The notes below the pieces were generated by a model. The model was not told where the DNA came from, did not search any database, and saw nothing but the letters and a program-made list of their open reading frames with translations. Position numbers and translations under genes: made by a program. From positions 1 to 44,156 of IMG/VR virus record IMGVR_UViG_3300045999_005825: a stretch of DNA of 44,156 nt; one strand, 5' to 3'. Below are positions 21,337 to 30,307 of the stretch, piece after piece. The stretch comes from a virus. Within the stretch, counting starts at the first letter, position 1, and the number at the start of each line of letters is the position of its first letter.

Positions 21337-22033
21337 AGTTGCATTTGATGGTCAGTCAGGCAGCCCTGCAGAGCAGGGAGCTGCGGCCGAAGAGTCAGCC
21401 AAGATTGAGGCAGCCCGCGCTGAGCTTTACGACGAACAGGCGGGTGCCCAAGGGCAAGGCGAAGGGTTGATTCTGGGGAAATACCAGTCAACCGAGGACT
21501 TAGCCCAGGCGTACCTGAACCTGCAAAGGGAGTACAGCCGCGTCAAGAATGGCCAGCTGCCAAGTGATCCAGCACCCGAGCAGCAGGATGCTGAGGACTA
21601 TGCCGGAGATGACGACTCCGAGGATGGTCCTGATCAAGGGGGGATTGACGCAGCCACCGCCTCCGCCATCCGCACCTCAGTGCTTGAACAGGCCGGAGGA
21701 GAAGCTGAGTATCAACGCCTGTCCACTTGGGCGGTGAACAATCTGCCGCCCGAGCGGACCGAGGCGTACAACGCTGCGTTGGCCTCTGGCGATCAGGCTG
21801 CAATCATCAACAGCCTCAAGGGTCTGCAGTATGACTACATGATGCAGAACGGCTACGAGCCCAAGCTCACTGGTGGCCGCGCTCCTGCGAATGAAGTGCG
21901 TGGCTTCAGCTCTCGTTACCAAGTGACGGAGGCAATGGCTGATCCGCGTTATGAAAAAGACGCGGGCTATCGACAGGAAGTGGAGCGGCGTATAGCTGCA
22001 TCGCCTGATTCCATTTTCGGTTTCCAGCGTTAG
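21320..22033 (+). CDS. scaffolding / capsid assembly protein (T7 gp9-like)
   Basis: 237 aa, strongly acidic; start at 21320 or 21329. 'LILGKYQSTEDLAQAYLNLQ' is the family hallmark of T7-type scaffold proteins. The C-terminal helix-rich part ends 'RRIAASPDSIFGFQR', basic as expected for the segment that contacts capsid. It directs procapsid assembly with the coat protein encoded next. Confidence 0.88.
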   Translation: MGSMSEVAFDGQSGSPAEQGAAAEESAKIEAARAELYDEQAGAQGQGEGLILGKYQSTEDLAQAYLNLQREYSRVKNGQLPSDPAPEQQDAEDYAGDDDSEDGPDQGGIDAATASAIRTSVLEQAGGEAEYQRLSTWAVNNLPPERTEAYNAALASGDQAAIINSLKGLQYDYMMQNGYEPKLTGGRAPANEVRGFSSRYQVTEAMADPRYEKDAGYRQEVERRIAASPDSIFGFQR

Positions 22034-22043
22034 GGGCTATAAA

Positions 22044-22077
22044 AGGAGCAGATCAACCAACCACGTGATCTGCTCCT
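22044..22077 (+). promoter_or_regulatory. strong hairpin upstream of capsid gene
   Basis: AGGAGCAGATCA (22044-22055) pairs perfectly over 12 bp with TGATCTGCTCCT (22066-22077), loop of 10. No T-run follows, so an RNase III-type processing site or an mRNA-stabilising 5' structure fits better than a terminator. Confidence 0.6.
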
Positions 22078-22176
22078 GGGCCGGTGCGCCGACACCCCAG
22101 AGACGCGACGTTGGTGAAGGCAAGACGCCTCAGTGGTTAATCAACCGCACACCTTTCATCAACTAGGAGCCACATC

Positions 22177-23214
22177 ATGGCTGCACCTAACGCAACACTG
22201 TCTCGCCCCGGTGCTATTAACAACACCACGGGTACTTGGGCGCAGGACAACGCCCTGTTCCTCAAGGTCTTTGGTTCGGAGGTTCTTACAAGTTTCGAGA
22301 GAAACTGCATTTTTGATGGCCTCGTTCAGACCCGTTCCATCCAAAACGGGAAGAGCGCCCAGTTCCCCGTGACGGGCCGCTTTACCAGTCGCTACATGAC
22401 CCCCGGTGAAATGCTCACCGGTCAGGGCAACATGGCCCAGAACGAGGTGGTCATCAAGATCGACGACCTGCTGATTGCAGATGCCTCGATCTTCGACCTG
22501 GATGAGGCCAAGGTTCATTTCGACATTCGCTCGATCTACTCGGTTGAGCTTGGTCGTGCCATGGCTCGGAGCTACGACAAGCGCCTGGCCCGCGTGCTGA
22601 CCCTGGCTGCTCGCACCAGCACCAGCGACCTCACCGCCAACCTGCCCACCGGCTTGTCTCCTGACGATCCGTACCGCGTTGGCACCCGCATCGACATCAA
22701 CAAGGCCACTCCTACCCCGGACGACCTTGTTGCCTCGGTGTTTGCTGCTGCTCAAGCCCTGGATCAGAAGGACATCCCTGCTGATGGCCGCGTGCTCGTC
22801 TGCTCGCCGGACGTGTACTACACCCTGATCCAGTCCAGCCGTGCTGTGAACTTCGACTTCAACCAGCCTGGCGCCAACGGCAGCTATGCCACTGGCCAAA
22901 TTTCCAAGCTGGCTGGATTCAACATCCTCAGCAGCAACCACATCCAGCAAGGCAACGTCACTGCTCCCACCGGCGAGCAGGGCTACACCTTCGGTGGCGT
23001 GGACACCGTGCTGTCTTCTGTGAACATGAGCACCACCAAGATGCTTGCGTTCCAGAAGGGTGCAGTTGGTGTCGTGAAGCTGCGTGATCTGACCATGCAG
23101 ATGACCGGCAACGATTATGCCGTGACTCACCAAGCCACTCTGATGGTTTCCAAGATGGCTTATGGCGCAGGTCCCCTGCGTCCTGAAGCTGTGGTTGAAA
23201 TCCACAACGGTTGA
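22177..23214 (+). CDS. major capsid protein (T7 gp10-like)
   Basis: 345 aa, same length as T7 gp10A. HK97-fold coat protein; 'LKVFGSEVLTSFERNCIFDG', 'GKSAQFPVTGRFTSRYMTPG' and 'ALDQKDIPADGRVLVCSPDV' are recognisable T7-like capsid segments. Good ribosome site (TAGGAG 7-8 nt upstream). It is followed 24 bp after its stop by a Rho-independent terminator, as T-phi follows gene 10 in T7. Confidence 0.95.
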   Translation: MAAPNATLSRPGAINNTTGTWAQDNALFLKVFGSEVLTSFERNCIFDGLVQTRSIQNGKSAQFPVTGRFTSRYMTPGEMLTGQGNMAQNEVVIKIDDLLIADASIFDLDEAKVHFDIRSIYSVELGRAMARSYDKRLARVLTLAARTSTSDLTANLPTGLSPDDPYRVGTRIDINKATPTPDDLVASVFAAAQALDQKDIPADGRVLVCSPDVYYTLIQSSRAVNFDFNQPGANGSYATGQISKLAGFNILSSNHIQQGNVTAPTGEQGYTFGGVDTVLSSVNMSTTKMLAFQKGAVGVVKLRDLTMQMTGNDYAVTHQATLMVSKMAYGAGPLRPEAVVEIHNG

Positions 23215-23238
23215 GTTCGGTCAAGTTGTTGGCAGGAT

Positions 23239-23262
23239 GGGGGCAGCGATGCCCCCTTTTTT
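23239..23262 (+). terminator. Rho-independent terminator after capsid gene
   Basis: GGGGGCA-GCGA-TGCCCCC (7-bp GC stem, tetraloop) followed by six T. The next ATG begins immediately after the T-run. Readthrough would be needed for the tail genes downstream unless another promoter is used. Confidence 0.88.
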
Positions 23263-23263
23263 C

Positions 23264-23749
23264 ATGGCAACGACAATCACCACTATCAATCCACCCAGCA
23301 CAGTCACTGCACTGGGTTGGAACTGGCAAGATCAACAGACCATCGATCCTCTTGGCGCACAGGCTGTTGTGACTCTGGCCTCGGGTTTGGCCACTGGCAC
23401 CCGCGCCGATGGCTCCGCCACCACCGCTCAGGTCTATCGAGTGACCGGCGTGAATGGCATCGTTGGCCCCGGCGGCTGGAAGGGCAACGGCGGCGTTCCA
23501 GGTGCAGCAGTGACTGCCAGCGCAGTGGCTGTGATTAACAACGGTGCCAGCGGTGCAACCAACAAGACCGGAGTTGCAACGGTGGGTGGCAGCGGCACTG
23601 GCCTGACCGTGAACCTCACTGCTGGCAGCGGCGTCGTCGCTTCTGCTGCTGTGAATGCTGCCGGTACTGGCTACCGGGCTGGCGATGTGGTCCGTGTCAC
23701 CGCAACTGTGGCTGGCACCGGTGAAGACGTACTGCTGCGAGTGAGCTGA
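23264..23749 (+). CDS. Gly/Thr/Ala-rich structural protein
   Basis: 161 aa from the ATG at 23264; starts at 23249 or 23237, inside the terminator hairpin, are also in frame and have a better ribosome site. Beta-rich low-complexity protein with 'GGWKGNGGVPGAAV' and 'NAAGTGYRAGDVVRVTATVA', a GxGYxxGDvv-type repeat seen in phage surface proteins. Position directly after the capsid gene suggests a head decoration or minor head protein. It overlaps the next gene by one base. Confidence 0.6.
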   Translation: MATTITTINPPSTVTALGWNWQDQQTIDPLGAQAVVTLASGLATGTRADGSATTAQVYRVTGVNGIVGPGGWKGNGGVPGAAVTASAVAVINNGASGATNKTGVATVGGSGTGLTVNLTAGSGVVASAAVNAAGTGYRAGDVVRVTATVAGTGEDVLLRVS

Positions 23750-24375
23750 TGACTGAGCTGGAGGCGATCAACACGCTGCTGTCCGTCATCGGGGAGGCGC
23801 CCATTGATCGCCTCAGTGACATCAGCGTCAACGAGATCACGGACAGCGCCCTGGCCCGCAAGGTACTGGGTGAAGTTGAACGTGACGTTCAGGCCGAGGG
23901 CTGGTCGTGGAACACCGACCACGAGGTGCCGCTGCAGATGAACTCAGCCAATGAGTTCCCGCTCAATAGCAGTGCGTTATCGGTGCAGTTCTCGCCAGCC
24001 CGTTACCCCAACATGCAGTACGTGGCACGGGGCAACCGTGTGTACGACAGGCTGCAACGCAAGTATGACTTTGGGGTGACAGGCATGTCACCGCTGTATG
24101 TGGATCGGATTGTCACCAGGCTGTCCTGGGATGAACTGCCCCATGCAGCGCAGCAGTACATCACGATCCGTGCGGCCCGGATCTATGCCGACCGCTACCT
24201 GAATAGCAACGCGATCTACGCGTACACCGTCCAAGACGAGGAGTACGCCCGCGCCATGTTGATCAGGGATGAGGAGCGGCAGCTCAATAACAACCTGCTT
24301 TGGGGCAATGACCGGGGTGCTGGTCAAGGCCTTGGCTACATCCCTGCAGAGGGTGTCAACTACCGGAGAGTCTGA
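23749..24375 (+). CDS. tail tubular protein A (T7 gp11-like)
   Basis: 208 aa (T7 196). 'MTELEAINTLLSVIGEAPID' and 'ARKVLGEVERDVQAEGWSWN' are characteristic of the gatekeeper protein that joins portal and nozzle. Stop overlaps the next ATG by one base (TGATG). Confidence 0.93.
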   Translation: MTELEAINTLLSVIGEAPIDRLSDISVNEITDSALARKVLGEVERDVQAEGWSWNTDHEVPLQMNSANEFPLNSSALSVQFSPARYPNMQYVARGNRVYDRLQRKYDFGVTGMSPLYVDRIVTRLSWDELPHAAQQYITIRAARIYADRYLNSNAIYAYTVQDEEYARAMLIRDEERQLNNNLLWGNDRGAGQGLGYIPAEGVNYRRV

Positions 24376-26966
24376 TGCGTTCCAAGTCTCGGCTGACCCC
24401 TCGGCGTGAGGTGCCAGCAAGCCTGGTGCAGGCCAACGTTGATTCGTTGACCCAGGGCATCAGCCAGCAACCTGCCCACCTGCGTCAGGTGGGTCAAGCC
24501 GAGAAGCAGGTGAATGCCTGGAGCTCTCCGGTGGAAGGTCTGACCAAACGCAGACCGACGAAGTACGTGGCCAGGGTGAACTCCAGCCCGGTCACGGACT
24601 TCTTCATGGAGTTCATGCAGGTCACCCAAGGGGAGACCTACAGCCTGATGCTGTACCCCAGTGGCTCTGGGATGAAGCTCCAGCTGATGAACAGCGGGGC
24701 GGCACCTGCGCTGGACGTGCACGGCACTGGCCTTAGCGTGTCAGCCTCGCCTGGCGCCATCGATATTGCGAACACCGGCTACCTGTACAACTCAGGATCT
24801 GAATTCAGCGACAAGTACGTCTTCATCAACAGCGGTCCGCTCGGTCTCCTGCTGAACAGGGAAAAGGTGACGGCGATGGACGCCGCCACCAAGCCTGCGG
24901 CAGTGAACGAAGCAATGCTGTTCATCCAGGGCGTGGCCTACGAGATCAGCTATACGGTCAAGCTGAACGGCACAGCGCTGACCACATACACAACGCCTGC
25001 CGCCACCGCGACGCCGAACACAATCAGCACCACGTTGGTTGCCAACACCCTGGCTACCACCATCGGCGCAGTCAGCGGCTTCACAGTGACTCAGGTGGGT
25101 CCGATTGTCTACGTGAAGAAGACAGACGGCAGCGACTTCACGATCAGCATTGACGACGGCCGCAGCAACACGCTGGCCAGGGCAATCAAGGGCAAGGTCA
25201 CAACGGTCAGTCAGTTGCCCACGCAGGCGTACAACGGGATGATCCTGCAGGTTGACTCCAACCCTGGGGACAACCTGGATGACTATTGGGTGCAGTTCTC
25301 TACTGACGATCCCACCGTCAACATTGGCCCTGGTAACTGGCAGGAGGTGACCCAGCCAGGCCAGCAGTACAAACTCAACGTGGACACCATGCCGCTGGTG
25401 ATCTACCGCAGGGATACCAACGTGGTGTTTGTCGGCCCAGCCGATGGGGCCACTCGTTCATTGACGGTTGGGCCAACGACCTACAGCTACACGTTCCCGA
25501 AGTGGTCTGAACGGGACACGGGTAACTCCACCACGATTGAGACCCCTGCCTTTGTTGGCCAGAAGATCCGGGACCACGTGCTATTCCGCGGCCGCTATGC
25601 GGTCTGCGCTGGCCAGACGGTCATGTTCAGCGCGACTGATGAGCCGTTCCGGTTCTTCCAAAAGACCTCGACGCAGCTGCTGGACACCGACTCGTTTGAC
25701 GTAAGGGCAAGCTCGGAGCGAGGGGAGGAGCTGAACTGGCTGCTCCCTATCGATGAATCCCTGCTGGCCTTCAGCCAGTCCAGCCAGTTCCAGGTGAGGG
25801 CAGCTGACGTTGACGTGTTGACGCCTAGGACGGCCACGATCCTGCGCCTGACCAACATCGAGATGAACCCCTACCTGCGGCCCAAGATTGCAGGTCCGAC
25901 CATCATCTTCTCGACCAAGGAAGCTGGGTACACCAACTTCCGGGAGTACCAGTTCATCGATAACCAGCAGCGCAGGCTGGGCTTGAACTTGGGCAGCAGC
26001 CTCAACATCAGCCTGCACGCTCCTAAGTACATCAAGGGTATTGCAACGCATTGGGACGTTGACGAAAGCCTTGACTACTTCTTGTGCAGCTCGCCAGATG
26101 ATCGCAAAAAGCTGTTCATCTACAAGTACCTGTACCAGGCTACAGGCGGCGGCACTGCCAAATCCCAGGCCAGTTGGAGTGAGTGGACGTTTGACGGGGA
26201 CATCCGCTACATGCGTTTCCTCGACGGCGATCTGTGGTTGGTCATGACCTACCCGGATGGCACCTACAACTGCACTTTGTCAATTGATGAGCTGCGGGTC
26301 ACTACCGAGCCAGAGATCCTGCTAGATCGAAAGATCAACTACCCCGAGTGCAATGCGAACGTTGCACTTACGGACAACATCACTGCCAGCTACAACGCCG
26401 CCACGGACCTGACAACGTTCACCTTGCCGTACCAGATGCAGGGTGAAACCAAGGCTGTCATCAGGTTCGACAACAGCCGGCTGAAGGGGCTACAGCTCGG
26501 CATTGCAACCACTGGCACCACCATCGTCTGCACAGAACGGGGAGACTACACCGGAGACAAGATCTCTTTTGGCCGCACCTACACGATGGAGTACGAGTTC
26601 AGCACCCCGTACACCGTCGAGAAGGACCAGGCCAGAAGTCGAATCATTGGCGATCTGGATGGGCGACTGCAGGTTGCGACCTGGACTACCCACCATCAAG
26701 AGACTGGTGAGTACGAAGTTGTTGTGCGTCGCCTGAACAGGGCGAATGACAGCCGCCAGCAGTTCCGCAGCCGCAGGCTCAACGTGCTGAACAACTTGAT
26801 CAGCACAGAGACAAGTGTGCTTGAGAATGGCAGGTTTCGTGTTCCTGTTTATTCCAAGAACACGCAATGCAGTGTCACCATCGAAAGCAGCAGTTGGTTG
26901 CCAGTGACCATCACTGGTGCTTCATGGGAAGGCAATTACACTAATCGCAGCAAGAGCTTGAACTGA
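24375..26966 (+). CDS. tail tubular protein B / nozzle (T7 gp12-like)
   Basis: 863 aa (T7 794). N-terminus 'DSLTQGISQQPAHLRQVGQA' and 'NAWSSPVEGLTKRRPTKYV' are the family signature; later segments 'ESLLAFSQSSQFQVRA' and 'ISLHAPKYIKGI' also fit. It forms the tail nozzle. It is about 70 aa longer than T7 gp12, probably by a domain inserted around residues 180-280. Coupled to the next gene (one-base overlap). Confidence 0.94.
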   Translation: MRSKSRLTPRREVPASLVQANVDSLTQGISQQPAHLRQVGQAEKQVNAWSSPVEGLTKRRPTKYVARVNSSPVTDFFMEFMQVTQGETYSLMLYPSGSGMKLQLMNSGAAPALDVHGTGLSVSASPGAIDIANTGYLYNSGSEFSDKYVFINSGPLGLLLNREKVTAMDAATKPAAVNEAMLFIQGVAYEISYTVKLNGTALTTYTTPAATATPNTISTTLVANTLATTIGAVSGFTVTQVGPIVYVKKTDGSDFTISIDDGRSNTLARAIKGKVTTVSQLPTQAYNGMILQVDSNPGDNLDDYWVQFSTDDPTVNIGPGNWQEVTQPGQQYKLNVDTMPLVIYRRDTNVVFVGPADGATRSLTVGPTTYSYTFPKWSERDTGNSTTIETPAFVGQKIRDHVLFRGRYAVCAGQTVMFSATDEPFRFFQKTSTQLLDTDSFDVRASSERGEELNWLLPIDESLLAFSQSSQFQVRAADVDVLTPRTATILRLTNIEMNPYLRPKIAGPTIIFSTKEAGYTNFREYQFIDNQQRRLGLNLGSSLNISLHAPKYIKGIATHWDVDESLDYFLCSSPDDRKKLFIYKYLYQATGGGTAKSQASWSEWTFDGDIRYMRFLDGDLWLVMTYPDGTYNCTLSIDELRVTTEPEILLDRKINYPECNANVALTDNITASYNAATDLTTFTLPYQMQGETKAVIRFDNSRLKGLQLGIATTGTTIVCTERGDYTGDKISFGRTYTMEYEFSTPYTVEKDQARSRIIGDLDGRLQVATWTTHHQETGEYEVVVRRLNRANDSRQQFRSRRLNVLNNLISTETSVLENGRFRVPVYSKNTQCSVTIESSSWLPVTITGASWEGNYTNRSKSLN

Positions 26967-28111
26967 TGCCGTTCGCAGCCGCTGTCCCATATATCTTTGG
27001 CGCTCTTGGCGTTGGCCAGTCGATTCTCGGCGGCATGGGCCAGCAGGCTGCCGCTGACGCGCAAAACAAAGAAGCAGAGCGAATTGCCAAAGCTCAGTTC
27101 AAGCGGGCCCGGCAGGAATACCAGATCCAGAAGAAGCGCGACGTGACCCAGTGGTACTGGGATCGTGCTCGCGTTGAGCAGCTGCGCTTCAACGAGAAGC
27201 AGACGGCCCTGGATCAGGCCACCTATGGCGCCAAGCTGATCTCTTCGGCCACTGAGAACCTGGCCATCAACAGTCAGGCTCTCTACGACAAGTTCGTGAC
27301 CGAGGAGCGGCTGCGTGCCACTCAGGTCGGCATGGACTACCAGTACACGACCAACAAGCTGGCGGCCGATAGCACCGAGGCGGTGCGCCAGTACATGCAG
27401 AACATCAACCAGACAGCGCTGCAGAGCAGTGCCACGGTTGCCAAGCTCACGACCGATACGCAGGAGCTGTTGGCCAGCCTGGCGCTGGAGGAGCAGCGTG
27501 ACTACCTGGGCTGGCAGCTAAACGTGCTGTCAGCCGCGGCCAAGGACAGCGAAGTCAAGGCTGCAGTCAGTGCCCGCCAGGGTGGAAGCAACACCTCTAG
27601 GAAGCTGGCTGTGCAGGCAGCGCAGCAGCTTGGCCGCACATGGGCTGAGCTTGACCAGCGGGCTACCAGCCGGGACGTGAAGCTCGGCCTGCTGAACAGC
27701 GCGATGAAGAACGACGTGTCTCGTCAGCTCAGCCAGTACGCGCTGACGATGCAGGACGAGACAGACAAGATCAAGTACACCAACCAGCGGTACGTCTCTG
27801 ACTACGGGCTGGCCAAGAGTCAGATGGAAAGCCTGACGATCCCGAGCTTCCAGCTAGCTGAAAACCAGTACGGGCGTGAGCTGAAGAGCCTGCAGCTGCA
27901 GACGCGTCAAGCGTTTGATGAGGCGACAACGAAGTACCGCGAACAGACCTTCTTCGATCCGCTGAAGCCTGTTGCAGGTCTGCGGCCTCAGTACATCGCA
28001 CCCACTGCGATTGCAGGGCCAAGCACCGCTTCCATCATTGGCAACGCGATTGTCAGTGGCATTCAAGGGGCTGCATCGGTCAGTGATCCCAAGAAGTGGG
28101 TTGGAGGTTAA
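26966..28111 (+). CDS. internal virion protein (T7 gp14-like)
   Basis: 381 aa. A hydrophobic N-terminus (MPFAAAVPYIFGALGVGQSI) is followed by a long Ala/Gln-rich helical region, as in gp14-type ejection proteins that form the outer-membrane pore. Position right after the nozzle gene is T7-like. The other, larger ejection proteins are on the opposite strand at 33366-42360, so the ejection set is split. Confidence 0.8.
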   Translation: MPFAAAVPYIFGALGVGQSILGGMGQQAAADAQNKEAERIAKAQFKRARQEYQIQKKRDVTQWYWDRARVEQLRFNEKQTALDQATYGAKLISSATENLAINSQALYDKFVTEERLRATQVGMDYQYTTNKLAADSTEAVRQYMQNINQTALQSSATVAKLTTDTQELLASLALEEQRDYLGWQLNVLSAAAKDSEVKAAVSARQGGSNTSRKLAVQAAQQLGRTWAELDQRATSRDVKLGLLNSAMKNDVSRQLSQYALTMQDETDKIKYTNQRYVSDYGLAKSQMESLTIPSFQLAENQYGRELKSLQLQTRQAFDEATTKYREQTFFDPLKPVAGLRPQYIAPTAIAGPSTASIIGNAIVSGIQGAASVSDPKKWVGG

Positions 28112-28113
28112 GC

Positions 28114-28127
28114 TTGACAGCGTACAA
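28114..28127 (+). promoter_or_regulatory. TTGACACCRTTCAA motif, copy F
   Basis: TTGACAGCGTACAA (12 of 14 matches) followed by CTGTTG. It occupies the short gap between the gp14-like gene and the cyAbrB gene and points toward the latter. Confidence 0.45.
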
Positions 28128-28138
28128 CTGTTGTTCTC

Positions 28139-28540
28139 ATGGCGAAGCTGAAAGGGCAAGAATTGCTTGCTTACATCCAGGAGCGTGCCGGCACTGATGA
28201 AGGTGCCATCATCCAGGGTGCTGGCTACTACGGGTATCGCAACGGCAAGCTCAATCTGCAGCGCACAAAGTTCTATCGCGCTATCAGCCAAGCGAATGGC
28301 CTTGTGATCGGAGACCCTGTGCCTGACGAGCGCCCTGGCAAGGAACCCACCTTCCGCCTCAAGGTTGGCCCCAAGGGACTGGTCCCTGTAGGTCGCGCCT
28401 ATACGGAGCAATGCAACATGAAACCAGGAACCTTTGTGAAGGTCTTGGTTGAGGATGGCTGCGTGATCCTTGAGCCTGAAGATGCAGCACCAGCAGGATG
28501 CCCAATGCCTCCTGCTGCCACATTGGCAAGCATTGCCTAG
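28139..28540 (+). CDS. cyAbrB-family regulator
   Basis: 133 aa. The N-terminal MAKLKGQELLAYIQE and 'GYRNGKLNLQRTKFYRAI' (about 32-50) and the C-terminal AbrB-like domain 'GLVPVGRAYTEQCNMKPGTF' with 'VILEPED' (about 73-115) follow the order of cyanobacterial AbrB proteins (family 'LtGkeLLakv', 'L.f..FYeAl', 'l.vG.aYt...glkpGdefei'). cyAbrB proteins are global regulators of carbon/nitrogen metabolism in cyanobacteria, so this phage copy may compete with or replace the host's. It lies between the gp14-like gene and endolysin, right behind a copy of the 14-bp motif, and is followed by a terminator. No Shine-Dalgarno is evident. Confidence 0.75.
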   Translation: MAKLKGQELLAYIQERAGTDEGAIIQGAGYYGYRNGKLNLQRTKFYRAISQANGLVIGDPVPDERPGKEPTFRLKVGPKGLVPVGRAYTEQCNMKPGTFVKVLVEDGCVILEPEDAAPAGCPMPPAATLASIA

Positions 28541-28562
28541 CCTCAACAAAGGGGAGATCGTG

Positions 28563-28589
28563 GAGGGGTTGCAGCGACCCCTCTTTTTT
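28563..28589 (+). terminator. Rho-independent terminator after cyAbrB gene
   Basis: GAGGGGT (28563-28569), 7-nt loop, ACCCCTC (28577-28583), then six T. The endolysin start codon follows 6 bp after the T-run, the same arrangement as at 23239. Confidence 0.85.
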
Positions 28590-28594
28590 GTGCC

Positions 28595-29731
28595 ATGGGG
28601 ATCAAAGAAGTGCAGTTCACGCCTGAGCGGTGGCTCCAGTTCTGGGACAACTACAAGGGCCTAGAGCACCAAGTCGATGCCATTCGCAAGCTTGGCCAAC
28701 ACATCAACGAAGCAGACCCCTGCCTGCTGAGTGAATCAGCCGACTGGGTGCAGACCTGGCGTACACCCATCGTTGATGTACCCAATACTTGGGAGGGAGT
28801 GGAGCTTGCAGCCAAGAACTCAGGCGCCAAGTTTCCCGAACTTGTTGCAGCCCAGTGGGCTCTGGAAAGCGGCTGGGGCAAGCACACCAGTGGACGCCAT
28901 AACTACTTCGGGCTGAAGGGGCCTGGCACTGCTCAGAAGACGCAGGAGGTGGTGAACGGCAAGACCATCACCATCACCGATGAGTTCCTCAACTTCCGCA
29001 GCCTCAGCGAATGCGTTGAGTACCTCGTTGACCGCTGGCATCGGGACTTCACTGCGAACGGCAAGACCTACCGCGGGGTCAACAATGCCAGCTGCCGGGA
29101 GACCGCAGCACGTGAACTGCAACGCCAGGGGTATGCGACCAACCCAAGCTATGCCGACCGCCTGATTGCGTTGATGCGTCAGCGGCGCCCTGTTCAAGGG
29201 GAGGCCATTACCCGCAACCCGTTGAATGTCCGCTGGCAGAGCCAGAACGACAACAAGAGCGGCACCGGCTACCGGGAGTGCTTCTCCTCCAGCTGCGCCA
29301 TGCTCGCCATGTTCTGGGGCAAGGTCGTTGGCGATGACGCCTACAACGCCATCCGCCAGAAGTACGGCGACACCACCAGCGCACAGGCACAACTGGCAGC
29401 ACTGCGCTCCCTTGGGCTGCGGGCTGACTTCCACACCGATGGCAACCCCAAGAAGCTGGAGGAAGAGATTGATGCTGGTCGGCCTGTTGCCGTTGGCTGG
29501 CTACACAAGGGGCCCGTCTCCAACCCCAGCGGCAGCGGCCACTGGTCCGTCGTGATCGGCTACACGGACATTGCCTGGATCCACAACGATCCGAACGGCG
29601 AGGCATCCCTTGTAGGCGGCGGCTACGCCAACAACAGCAAGGGGGCTGGCATTGCCTACAGCCGCAAGAACTGGAATCCACGCTGGATGCCTGGTGGCTC
29701 TGGCGGCTGGTATCTCACCTGCAAGCCATGA
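28595..29731 (+). CDS. bifunctional endolysin: glucosaminidase plus C39-like peptidase
   Basis: 378 aa. Residues about 60-200 form a FlgJ-type N-acetylglucosaminidase domain (VAAQWALESGWGKHTSGRHN with catalytic E91, then NYFGLKG). Residues about 205-370 resemble papain-like C39/NlpC-type peptidases: Cys229 (YRECFSSSCAM), His in 'SGHWSVVIGY' and the Asn-Asp of 'HNDPNG'. No signal peptide, so a holin should release it. It replaces the T7 gp3.5 amidase and lies late in the operon, next to small membrane protein genes on the other strand. Confidence 0.82.
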   Translation: MGIKEVQFTPERWLQFWDNYKGLEHQVDAIRKLGQHINEADPCLLSESADWVQTWRTPIVDVPNTWEGVELAAKNSGAKFPELVAAQWALESGWGKHTSGRHNYFGLKGPGTAQKTQEVVNGKTITITDEFLNFRSLSECVEYLVDRWHRDFTANGKTYRGVNNASCRETAARELQRQGYATNPSYADRLIALMRQRRPVQGEAITRNPLNVRWQSQNDNKSGTGYRECFSSSCAMLAMFWGKVVGDDAYNAIRQKYGDTTSAQAQLAALRSLGLRADFHTDGNPKKLEEEIDAGRPVAVGWLHKGPVSNPSGSGHWSVVIGYTDIAWIHNDPNGEASLVGGGYANNSKGAGIAYSRKNWNPRWMPGGSGGWYLTCKP

Positions 29732-30093
29732 AGAGAGAACGACTTCACCTCAGCGTCTACACCAACATCGAAACAGGTGTGGACTGGAACGGGCGGTATT
29801 ACATCGCCTACACCAACGGGGCCAGCATGTTCTTCCGTTGCCCCAAGGAAACGCGGAAGTGGCTGAAGCTCCCGGCCAAGATCCCTTCTCGTGAGGCCTA
29901 CGACAGCTGGATCGCTTCGCTTGAAGCGGCAGACCAAGCACGTGTCAGCAAAAAGGCCGAACCTTTAACAAGGGAGGAGCCTATTGAACAAATGTCGCCC
30001 AACCTTTCACAAGAGCTGCTGGCCACAGGCTTTGGCCCCGAGTGTCACCTGGATGAGACTGACCCCAACCACCAGACCAAGATGATCACCTAG
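29728..30093 (+). CDS. 121-aa hypothetical protein
   Basis: Start overlaps the endolysin stop (ATGA). N-terminal beta-rich part 'VYTNIETGVDWNGRYYIAYT' and 'FFRCPKETRKWLKLPAKIP', acidic Thr/Glu-rich C-terminus. Soluble, no membrane segment. It ends 8 bp into a convergent gene. No family recognised. Confidence 0.55.
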   Translation: MKRERLHLSVYTNIETGVDWNGRYYIAYTNGASMFFRCPKETRKWLKLPAKIPSREAYDSWIASLEAADQARVSKKAEPLTREEPIEQMSPNLSQELLATGFGPECHLDETDPNHQTKMIT

Positions 30094-30304
30094 CCCTGTG
30101 GGCCTCCCAGGCCTCACCCAGGTTCTCCGCTGCTTCCTGGGCAAACCAACGGGCAATGGCTGTCTGCTGATGCCAGAGCTGGTTGAGCAGCACTGCCGTG
30201 TTCAACAGCCCTTCATAGTCCTGTGACTCAAACAGGTCGAGCAAGGTCCGCTTGGTTGCTTCCTGCCTGAATTCCAGCTCCTGACCGACAACAAAGGGTT
30301 GCAC
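30086..30304 (-). CDS. 72-aa helical hypothetical protein
   Basis: MQPFVVGQELEFRQEATKRT..., two amphipathic helices rich in Gln/Leu/Glu ('LLNQLWHQQTAIARWFAQEA'). Soluble. In size and helix content it vaguely recalls NblA-type proteins but the conserved NblA residues are not convincing. It is the last gene of the long leftward operon. Confidence 0.5.
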   Translation of the reverse strand: MQPFVVGQELEFRQEATKRTLLDLFESQDYEGLLNTAVLLNQLWHQQTAIARWFAQEAAENLGEAWEAHRAR

Positions 30305-30307
30305 GGT

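Noticed and set aside
22159-23205. 348-aa minus-strand frame opposite the capsid gene
   Set aside because: It is the mirror of the codon pattern of the major capsid gene, with no independent coding evidence.
30086-30304. NblA-like phycobilisome degradation protein
   Set aside because: Size and helicity fit, but the conserved NblA residues cannot be aligned with confidence.
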